Source: Comamonas flocculans (lineage in GTDB: Bacteria > Pseudomonadota > Gammaproteobacteria > Burkholderiales > Burkholderiaceae_C). Taken from it: a stretch of 64,000 nucleotides of DNA. The position numbers were made by a program, and so were the translations under genes. Below, piece after piece: positions 19,785-26,606 of the stretch. The notes below the pieces were generated by a model. That model did not search any database. It was not told the DNA's origin and saw only the letters and a program-made list of their open reading frames with translations. The stretch spans positions 3,100,001 through 3,164,000 of the forward strand of contig NZ_CP042344.1 in assembly GCF_007954405.1 (NCBI RefSeq). Direction: 5' to 3'. Numbering within the stretch: position 1 is the first letter of the stretch; every line of letters begins with the position of its first letter.

Positions 19785-20484
19785 GTCATTGGATCCATCT
19801 TCCGAAACCCCGCTGGTGCAGGTGCAAGGCCTGGGCAAGACGGTGACCGACGCCACGGGCAGCTTCGACATTCTCACGGATATCGATCTGACGCTGGCGC
19901 GCGCGCAGACCCTGGCCATCGTGGGTGCCTCGGGCTCGGGCAAAAGCACGCTGCTGTCGCTGATCGCCGGGCTCGACGTGCCCACGCGCGGCAGCGTGCG
20001 GCTGGCCGGGCAGGACCTGTTCGCACTGGATGAAGACGGGCGCGCCGCACTGCGCGCGCGCGAACTCGGCTTCGTGTTCCAGAGCTTTCAGCTGCTCGGC
20101 CACCTGAGCGCGCTGGAAAACGTGATGCTGCCGCTGGAGCTCGCGGGCCGGCGCGACGCGCGTGCCCGGTCCGCGCAGATGCTCGAGCGCGTAGGCCTGG
20201 CGCAGCGCGCGCGCGCCTACCCGCGGGTGCTCTCGGGCGGCGAGCAGCAGCGCGTGGCGCTGGCGCGCGCCTTCGTGGTGCAGCCGGCCTTGCTGCTGGC
20301 CGACGAGCCTACCGGCAGTCTGGACCACGCCAGCGGCGAGAGCGTGATGCAGCTCATGCTGCAGCTCAACCGCGAGCAGGGCACGGCGCTGGTGCTGGTC
20401 ACGCACGACCAGGGCATTGCCGCGCGCTGCGAGCAGCGCATCACGCTGCAGGCGGGGCGCATTCTGGAGCGCACTCAGAGCTGA
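19783..20484 (+). CDS. ABC transporter ATP-binding protein, YbbA/LolD type
   Basis: This 233-residue ABC ATPase has Walker A 'VGASGSGKST', the Q-loop 'FVFQSFQLL', signature 'LSGGEQQRVALARA', Walker B 'LLLADEPTGSLD' and the H-loop 'LVTHD'. It belongs to the MacB/LolD/YbbA group, and its position beside tesA is the usual place of ybbA. The matching FtsX-type permease (ybbP) that normally follows is absent; a cardiolipin synthase on the other strand overlaps its end by 10 bp. Its partner must be encoded elsewhere, or it is an orphan. Confidence 0.85.
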   Translation: MSLDPSSETPLVQVQGLGKTVTDATGSFDILTDIDLTLARAQTLAIVGASGSGKSTLLSLIAGLDVPTRGSVRLAGQDLFALDEDGRAALRARELGFVFQSFQLLGHLSALENVMLPLELAGRRDARARSAQMLERVGLAQRARAYPRVLSGGEQQRVALARAFVVQPALLLADEPTGSLDHASGESVMQLMLQLNREQGTALVLVTHDQGIAARCEQRITLQAGRILERTQS

Positions 20485-21968
20485 AAGCCGATGGTGGTGA
20501 CGATGCCTTCGGCCAGGTCGCGCAGCCAGTTCGGCGTGCCTGACGCCGCCCGCTCGCCCTGCTCGGCGGTCTGCACTATCCACTGACCCAGCCATTCGAT
20601 TTCGTCGGGGCCATAGAACGCGGCCATGGCTTCGTAGTTGATGAACAGGCTGCGGCTGTCCAGATTGGCTGAGCCGCACAGCGCCAGCGCGTCGTCCACC
20701 ACCACCGCCTTGGCGTGCACCATGGCGGGCAGCAGGCGCACGTTCACCCCGGCATCCACCAGCGTGCGCACCGCGCGCCCGCGCGCCCAGTCCGCCAGGC
20801 GGTGGTTGGAGCGCGCCGGCAGCACCAGGGTGATGTTCAGCCCGCGCTTGGCGGCCAGCACCAGTGCCTCCAGCAGGCCCTCGTCGGGCACGAAGTAGGG
20901 CGTGGCTAGCAGCAGGCGCCGCTCGGCGTGGAAGGCGGCGGACATCACCAGCGCGTGCAGCACGTCTTCATGGAAGTCCGGGCCGCTGGCCACCCACTGC
21001 GCCAGACGCAGCGTGCGCGGTTCGTCGCTGTGCAGGGGTGTGTGCGTGGCCGGCGGCTGCGCCGCCAGGTCGGCCTGCGCGGCCTCCTGGCGCGCAAAAC
21101 GCTCGGCATAGCCCAGACGCGGCGCCCTGCGCGCGCCGCGGGCGATGCGCCAGTCGCCGTCGAACAGCGCCTGCGCCTGCGCGGCCAGCGGCCCTTCGGC
21201 GACGAAGCTCAGGTCCGGCCAGGGCGGGCCGTCGCCGGCGCGGATGAAGTATTCATTGGCGATGTTGCGCCCGCCGGCCCACAGCAGCGTGCTGTCCGCG
21301 ATCACCGCCTTGCGGTGGTTGCGCAGATTGGTGCGTCCGCGCCCGGGCAGACCCAGCGCCGGCACGAACAGGCGCATGCGCACGCCCATGGCCTGCAGCA
21401 TGGCGTCGTGGCGGTGCGCGCTCTTGAGGCTTCCTATGCTGTCCACCAGCAGGCGCACGCGCACGCCGGCGCGCGCTCGCTCGGCCAGCGCGCTGGCCAC
21501 CGCCGCGCCCACCTCGTCATCGCCGAGCACGTAGGTGCAGATGTCCAGTGTGTGCCGGCTGGCCGCGATCACCGCGCGCAACTGCGCCAGCGCCTCGGGG
21601 CCTTCGGCGGCGAAGCGCACGCTGCGCTGCGGCCGCGCGCCGGCCACGCCGAGCGAGGCCAGCAGCCGCGTGGCCCAGATCGGCGCGGCGTGCGCCCAGG
21701 GGCCGGCGGGGGCGGGCTGGGCCGGGGTTTGCGGGCGGATCAGCTTGCGCGTGCCGAAGACCAGAAACAGGGGCAGGCCCAGATAGGGAAAGGCCGCGAT
21801 GCCCAGCACCCAGGCCATGGCCGCGTAGGGGTGGCGCCGCTGCTGGCGGATGCGCGTGACCACCACGTAGGTGAGCAGCCCCGCAGCCACGAAGGCGGTG
21901 TGTTCCAGCGGCGAGATATGGGGCAGTTGCAGCATGCGGGACCAGGCGGGGCGGGCGGGCCTGATCAT
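20475..21968 (-). CDS. cls: Cardiolipin synthase (phospholipase D family)
   Basis: The enzyme condenses phosphatidylglycerol into cardiolipin at the inner membrane. Two N-terminal hydrophobic helices (about residues 20-40 and 48-68) are followed by two PLD HxK-x4-D motifs: 'NHRKAVIADSTLLWAGGRNI' and 'VHAKAVVVDDALALCGSANL'. Length is 497 residues. The ATG at 21968 lies 35 bp from the divergent rlmB start; an ATG eleven codons further in (MLQLPHIS) is also possible. Its 3' end overlaps the ABC ATPase gene by 10 bp. Confidence 0.87.
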   Translation of the reverse strand: MIRPARPAWSRMLQLPHISPLEHTAFVAAGLLTYVVVTRIRQQRRHPYAAMAWVLGIAAFPYLGLPLFLVFGTRKLIRPQTPAQPAPAGPWAHAAPIWATRLLASLGVAGARPQRSVRFAAEGPEALAQLRAVIAASRHTLDICTYVLGDDEVGAAVASALAERARAGVRVRLLVDSIGSLKSAHRHDAMLQAMGVRMRLFVPALGLPGRGRTNLRNHRKAVIADSTLLWAGGRNIANEYFIRAGDGPPWPDLSFVAEGPLAAQAQALFDGDWRIARGARRAPRLGYAERFARQEAAQADLAAQPPATHTPLHSDEPRTLRLAQWVASGPDFHEDVLHALVMSAAFHAERRLLLATPYFVPDEGLLEALVLAAKRGLNITLVLPARSNHRLADWARGRAVRTLVDAGVNVRLLPAMVHAKAVVVDDALALCGSANLDSRSLFINYEAMAAFYGPDEIEWLGQWIVQTAEQGERAASGTPNWLRDLAEGIVTTIGFQL

Positions 21969-22003
21969 GCCCCAAGCCCGTGCCGTCGCGATAATCCCCG
22001 GCC

Positions 22004-22738
22004 ATGGCTGATCTCAAAGTGCTTTTCGGTTTCCATGCGGTGGGTGTGCGCCTGAAGACCGCGCCCGCCAGCGTGGTGGAGGTCTTGCACGACCCCACGC
22101 GGCGCGACGCGCGCATGCGCCAGTTCCTGCAGCGCGCCCGCGAGGCCGGCGTGCGCCTGGTGGAGGCCGACGGCCTGCGCATCGCGCGCCTGGCCGGCTC
22201 CCACGGCCACCAGGGCGTGGCCGCGCGGGTGCAGGAGCTCGCCCGCAGCCATTCGGTGGACGACCTGCTCGACGGCCTGGACGTGCCGCCACTGCTGCTG
22301 GTGCTCGACGGCGTGACCGACCCGCACAACCTGGGCGCCTGCCTGCGCGTGGCCGACGGCGCCGGGGCGCACGCCATCATCGCGCCCAAGGACCACGCCG
22401 CCGGCATCAACGCCACCGTGGCCAAGGTGGCCAGCGGCGCGGCCGAGACCGTGCCCTACTTCATGGTGACCAACCTCGCGCGCCAGCTGATGGAGCTCAA
22501 GGAACGTGGCATCACCGTGGTGGGCACGAGCGACGACGCGCCGCAGACCCTCTACCAGGCCGACTTGCGCGGGCCGCTGGCGCTGGTGCTCGGCGCCGAA
22601 GGGCAGGGCATGCGCCAGCTCACGCGCAAGCGCTGCGACGTGTTGGTGTCCATCCCCATGCATGGCGCGGTGGAGAGCCTGAACGTTTCGGTGGCCAGCG
22701 GCGTGTGCCTGTACGAGGCGCGCCGTCAACGCGGATGA
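22004..22738 (+). CDS. rlmB: 23S rRNA (guanosine-2251-2'-O)-methyltransferase RlmB
   Basis: This SpoU-family methyltransferase of 244 residues modifies the P-loop of 23S rRNA. The start 'KVLFGFHAVGVRLKTAP' is the RNA-binding N-domain. Motif 1 is 'LLLVLDGVTDPHNLGACLRVADGAG' with the catalytic Asn and Arg, motif 2 is 'LALVLGAEGQGM', and motif 3 is 'VSIPMHGAVESLNVSVASGV', which forms the SAM knot. It is not next to rnr, its usual neighbour in many gamma-proteobacteria. A dispersed repeat begins at its stop codon. Confidence 0.93.
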   Translation: MADLKVLFGFHAVGVRLKTAPASVVEVLHDPTRRDARMRQFLQRAREAGVRLVEADGLRIARLAGSHGHQGVAARVQELARSHSVDDLLDGLDVPPLLLVLDGVTDPHNLGACLRVADGAGAHAIIAPKDHAAGINATVAKVASGAAETVPYFMVTNLARQLMELKERGITVVGTSDDAPQTLYQADLRGPLALVLGAEGQGMRQLTRKRCDVLVSIPMHGAVESLNVSVASGVCLYEARRQRG

Positions 22739-22786
22739 AAAACGGCTGTAACGCCCGCAGGCATTGTGCAAGAAGCTATTTTTGTA
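22737..22786 (-). repeat. Dispersed palindromic repeat, copy E (after rlmB)
   Basis: On the minus strand this reads AAAAATAGCTTCTTGCACAA, then GCCTGCGGGCGTTACAGCC and a T run, matching the consensus of copies C and D. It immediately follows the rlmB stop codon and could act as its terminator. Confidence 0.7.
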
Positions 22787-22840
22787 GTAGCAGAACTGCC
22801 GGCGTTGACCTGAGCGTGGCGCCTGCCGATACTGCCGGGC

Positions 22841-24769
22841 GTGACTGAAGCCACACGCCACCGCTCCACGCTGCAGCGTCTGCGCGCTCGCCTGGGTCGG
22901 CGCACCCTGCATGCGCTGCTGGCGGCACTGCTGACGCTGCTGGCCTGGGCGGACGGCGCGCACTGGCATCTGCTCGAAGCGCTGGACAACCGCGTGGGCG
23001 ATGCGCTGTTGCACCGGCACGCCGCGCAGCGTACGCCGCCGCCCGACGTGGTGCTGGTGGACATCGACCAGAACTCGCTCATGGACCCGCAGATGCTGGA
23101 GCTGGCGGGCACCTGGTCCTGGCCGCGCGCCATCCATGCGGAGCTGCTCACGGCGCTGGCCGCGCACGGCCCGCGGGCCATCGTGCTCGACCTGATCCTT
23201 TCGCCGCCCGACCGCCTGCACCCGGAAAACGACGCCGCCCTGGCCGCAGCGCTGCGCGACGAGCGCATCTTCGTGCCCATGATCCTGATGCCGGAGTCGA
23301 CGCAGCAGGCGCCGCTGGCGCTCGCCCCCGAGGTCATGGGCATACGCCGCGGCCCCCAGGCCCGGCCCGACGCGCGCTACGGCATCGACGCGCCCATCGC
23401 GCTGCCGCCCGAGCTCTGGCGTACCGGCTACATCAACTTCATCAAGGATGCCGACGGCCTGGGGCGCAGCATCGAGCTGGGCCGCGAAGTGCAAGGCTGG
23501 TGGCTGCCGCACATCGTGGGGCGCGTGGCCGACTGGCTGCAGCTGCCGCGCCCGGGCACGCCGGCGTTTCGCCTGCACTGGTATGGCCGCAGCTTCACCC
23601 GCATCCCGTACGCGCAGGCCTACCTGGCGGCGCTGAGCGAAGGGCAGGCGCTGCCGTTCGACCCGGCGGGCAAGATCATCATCGTCGGCGCCACCGCCTC
23701 GGGCCTGCTGGACTTCGTGCCCACGCCGGTGGCCGCGACCATGCCCGGCCCCTTCGTGCTGGCCACGGCGCTGGCCAATCTGCAGGACGGCGACTGGCTG
23801 CGCGAGGCGCCGCGCTGGCTCAGCCCCGCGCTGGCGCTGACGCTGGTGCTGGCGATCGCGGCGGCTTTCATGCTGCGCCTGTCACCGCTGTGGCCGGCGG
23901 CGCTGCTGGGCACGGCGGCCGTGGCCTCGATGGCCGCATCAGCGCTGCTGCTGGGCCACCAGGTGTATTGGGTGCCGACCTCGGCACTGGCCATGGGGGC
24001 GCTGGCGCTGCTGTCCTTCGGGCTGCTGTCCTCGCGCCTGGAGATGGCGCAGCGCCACCATGTGCAGGCGATGTTTTCGCGCTTCGTCGATCCGCGCATC
24101 GTGCAGGACCTGTCCGAAGCGCAGCAGGTGGCCCAGGCCGAGGTGTCTGCCAGCCGCGAGGTGACGGTGCTGTTTTCCGACATCCGGGGCTTCACCAGCC
24201 TGTCCGAGCACCGCCAGCCCGAAGAGATCGTGGCGCTGCTCAACCGCTACTTCGAGATGCAGGTGGAGGTGATCTTTCGCCACGGCGGCACGCTCGACAA
24301 GTTCATCGGCGACGCCATCATGGCCTTCTGGGGCGCGCCCATGGCCCAGGGCGACCATGCCGAGCGCGCGGTGCGCGCGGCACTGGGCATGTCCGAGGCG
24401 CTCGAGCGCTTTTGCGCCGAGGTCGCCCGCGAATTGCCGGGTACGCGCTTCGAGATCGGCATAGGCATACACAGCGGGCCGGCGGTGGTGGGGTTCCTGG
24501 GCACGGCCCGGCGCCTGGACTACACCGCCATCGGCGACACGGTGAACCTGGCCAGCCGCATCGAGGGCTGTACCAAGGGCGTGGCGCGCATCCTGGTGTC
24601 CGAAGCGACGCGCGAGCTCTGCGGCGAGCGTCTGGCCTTCGCGGGCCACGGCGCCTTCAGCGTCAAGGGGCGCGAACAGCAGGTGCTTTTGTACGAACCG
24701 CTGCCTACAATGGCCGCCACGGGAACAGCCCCCGGCACAGGGGGCAGCACAGACGGAGGTGAACCATGA
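22841..24769 (+). CDS. CHASE2-domain adenylate/guanylate cyclase
   Basis: The 642-residue membrane protein has an N-terminal hydrophobic segment, a large periplasmic CHASE2 sensor domain (about residues 45-330, with 'VVLVDIDQNSL' and 'GKIIIVGATASGL'), three transmembrane helices (about 335-415), and a C-terminal class III cyclase domain. In the cyclase the metal aspartates are in 'VTVLFSDIRGFTSLSEH' and 'LDKFIGDAIMAFWGAP', and 'LDYTAIGDTVNLASRIE' is the catalytic loop. Translation begins with GTG at 22841. Its stop overlaps the next gene (ATGA), and this is the first gene of a three-gene coupled operon. The signal it senses is unknown. Confidence 0.87.
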   Translation: MTEATRHRSTLQRLRARLGRRTLHALLAALLTLLAWADGAHWHLLEALDNRVGDALLHRHAAQRTPPPDVVLVDIDQNSLMDPQMLELAGTWSWPRAIHAELLTALAAHGPRAIVLDLILSPPDRLHPENDAALAAALRDERIFVPMILMPESTQQAPLALAPEVMGIRRGPQARPDARYGIDAPIALPPELWRTGYINFIKDADGLGRSIELGREVQGWWLPHIVGRVADWLQLPRPGTPAFRLHWYGRSFTRIPYAQAYLAALSEGQALPFDPAGKIIIVGATASGLLDFVPTPVAATMPGPFVLATALANLQDGDWLREAPRWLSPALALTLVLAIAAAFMLRLSPLWPAALLGTAAVASMAASALLLGHQVYWVPTSALAMGALALLSFGLLSSRLEMAQRHHVQAMFSRFVDPRIVQDLSEAQQVAQAEVSASREVTVLFSDIRGFTSLSEHRQPEEIVALLNRYFEMQVEVIFRHGGTLDKFIGDAIMAFWGAPMAQGDHAERAVRAALGMSEALERFCAEVARELPGTRFEIGIGIHSGPAVVGFLGTARRLDYTAIGDTVNLASRIEGCTKGVARILVSEATRELCGERLAFAGHGAFSVKGREQQVLLYEPLPTMAATGTAPGTGGSTDGGEP

Positions 24770-25275
24770 GCTACCACACACGCAGCCGCGGCTGGCGCTG
24801 GCTGGCCTTTGCGGCACTGCTCGCCTGGGGGTTGCTGGCGGGCGCCCAGACGCATGAGGTGACGACGGCGACGCAGCTGCGCGCCACGCCGGCGCTCAAT
24901 TCCATGGTGGTGCAGCAACTGCCCGCGGGCACGCCGCTGCAGGGCGTGCAGACCCGGGGCGGCTGGCTCAAGGTCCAGGCCGGCGAACAACATGGCTGGG
25001 TGCGCCTGACCCATGTGCGCACCATGGCGGCACGCGCGCCGGCGGCCAGCGGCAACCCGCTGGCCAGCCTGTTCACCGGCGCCGGCAACCAGCCCACCGC
25101 CACCACCGGCACGCGCGGCCTCACGCAGGAGGAACTGGCCTCGGCCCAGCCCGCGCCGCAGGAAGTGCGCCGGCTGGAGCAGCACGCGGTCAGTGCCCGC
25201 GAGGCGCAGCAGTTTGCCCGCAGCGGCAAGCTCGCGGCCACGGCAATCGCCGACTACGACGGAGCCGCGCAATGA
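24766..25275 (+). CDS. Exported SH3b-domain protein
   Basis: The 169-residue protein has a signal peptide (WLAFAALLAWGLLAGAQT) and a bacterial SH3 domain at about residues 28-85 ('TATQLRATPALNSMVVQQL', 'GWLKVQAGEQHGWVRLTHV'). The rest is low-complexity followed by a charged helix. It overlaps both neighbours by 4 bp, so it is translationally coupled to the CHASE2-cyclase and the M48 protease. SH3b domains in exported proteins often bind peptidoglycan or peptides; its role here may be to work with the peptidase. Confidence 0.8.
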   Translation: MSYHTRSRGWRWLAFAALLAWGLLAGAQTHEVTTATQLRATPALNSMVVQQLPAGTPLQGVQTRGGWLKVQAGEQHGWVRLTHVRTMAARAPAASGNPLASLFTGAGNQPTATTGTRGLTQEELASAQPAPQEVRRLEQHAVSAREAQQFARSGKLAATAIADYDGAAQ

Positions 25276-26192
25276 GCCTGAAGACGAATCTGCGCTGGCT
25301 GCTCGCCAGCGCCTGCACCGCCGCGCTGCTGGGCTGCGAAACCATGTCCGGCGGCGGCCTTGGAGGCCTCACTTCCGCGCTCGGCAGCCTGGGCGGCGGG
25401 GGCGGGGGCAGCACCATGAGCGGCGTGCAGAACGTGGTGCAGGGCGCCTCGGCGGCGTTCAAGGACTACAGCCCCGAAGAAGAGCGCGAGCTGGGCAACG
25501 GCTTTGCCTCGGTGCTGCTGGGCGCGCGCCCGTTGCTGCGCAACGACGAGGTGCAGCGCTACGTCAACCGCGTGGGCCTGTGGGTGGCGCAGCAGGCCGA
25601 CGCGCGCAAGGACGGCAGCGGCCGTGCGGTGGACTACCAGTGGCGCTTCGGCGTGATCGATTCCGACGCGGTCAACGCCTACGCAACGCCGGGCGGCTAC
25701 GTCTTCGTCACGCGCGGCTTGCTGCGCACGCTCAAGTCCGAGGCGGAGCTCGCCGGCGTGCTGGCCCACGAGATCACCCACGTGGTGCACGGCCACTACC
25801 TGGCGGCGGTCAAGTCGGGCGGCTTTGCCCAGATGGCCGGCGGCATCGTCGAGGCGCGCAGCGGCAATTCCGCCCTGAGCGGCCCGATGATCAGCATGGT
25901 GCGCAACATCTACGCCAAGGGGCTGGACCAGTCCGACGAATACGACGCCGACCGCTACGCCCTGCTGTGGGCGGCGCGCGCCGGCTATGCGCCCGCGGGC
26001 CTGGTGCAGTCGCTGCATACGCTGGCCGCCGGTTCGGCCCAGGACGCCAACTACCAGATGCTGTTTGCCACCCACCCGCCGGTGGCGGAGCGCATCACGC
26101 GGCTCGATCCGCTGCTGGCCGGCAAGTTCGCCGGGCTCGCCGGCGTGTCCAACGAGGCGCGCTACCTGGCGCTGCGCAGAACGCTCGACTGA
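25272..26192 (+). CDS. M48-family metalloprotease, predicted lipoprotein
   Basis: The 306-residue protein has a lipoprotein signal with lipobox LLGC (Cys22), a glycine-rich linker, and an M48 peptidase domain with the zinc motif HEITH at residues 166-170. The third ligand is in 'DQSDEYDADRYAL', a helix downstream. This is the BepA/LoiP-like group of periplasmic, membrane-anchored proteases that act in outer-membrane protein quality control. It is the last gene of the CHASE2-cyclase/SH3/M48 operon. The specific substrate is unknown. Confidence 0.87.
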   Translation: MSLKTNLRWLLASACTAALLGCETMSGGGLGGLTSALGSLGGGGGGSTMSGVQNVVQGASAAFKDYSPEEERELGNGFASVLLGARPLLRNDEVQRYVNRVGLWVAQQADARKDGSGRAVDYQWRFGVIDSDAVNAYATPGGYVFVTRGLLRTLKSEAELAGVLAHEITHVVHGHYLAAVKSGGFAQMAGGIVEARSGNSALSGPMISMVRNIYAKGLDQSDEYDADRYALLWAARAGYAPAGLVQSLHTLAAGSAQDANYQMLFATHPPVAERITRLDPLLAGKFAGLAGVSNEARYLALRRTLD

Positions 26193-26234
26193 AAGCCCAT
26201 GCCCGCGCCGCCGGGCGCTTGCCCGCGGCGGCCC

Positions 26235-26594
26235 TCAGGGCGCATGGGCGTGCTGGTCCTGGTCTGCGGTGAGCATGCCGCAGAGCGTGCGGCACAGCGC
26301 CACCACGTCGTGGTTGTGGATGCGGTAGAAGACCTGGTTGCCGCGGCGCTCGCGCGCCAGGATCTCGGCGCGGTAGAGCACGTTCAGGTGCTGGCTCAGG
26401 TTGGGCTGGGTGGTGGCGATCTCGCCCAGGATCTCGCTCACGTTCTTCTCGCCCGCGCACAGGGAGCTGATGATCTGCAGCCGCACCGGCGTGGACATGA
26501 GCCTGAAGATGTCCGCGGCGCGCTCGAACACCTCTTCGGACGGCGGCGCGTGCCGATCCGTCGAGACGATGTGAAGCGGGGACGCGGGAGACAT
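26235..26594 (-). CDS. ArsR/SmtB-family transcriptional regulator
   Basis: This 119-residue winged-helix repressor has 'LMSTPVRLQIISSLCAGEKNVSEI' and the recognition region 'TTQPNLSQHLNVLYRAEIL', followed by the beta-wing 'RERRGNQVFYRI'. The Cys in 'SLCAGE' sits where ArsR-type metal or redox sensors have their ELCVCD cysteine, and two further Cys occur at 'ALCRTLCGML'. The C-terminus is His-rich (DQDQHAHAP). Metal or sulfur-species sensing is possible. No transporter or sulfur gene is next to it, so the target is not evident. Confidence 0.82.
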   Translation of the reverse strand: MSPASPLHIVSTDRHAPPSEEVFERAADIFRLMSTPVRLQIISSLCAGEKNVSEILGEIATTQPNLSQHLNVLYRAEILARERRGNQVFYRIHNHDVVALCRTLCGMLTADQDQHAHAP

Positions 26595-26606
26595 CTTGGC
26601 GCAGCA

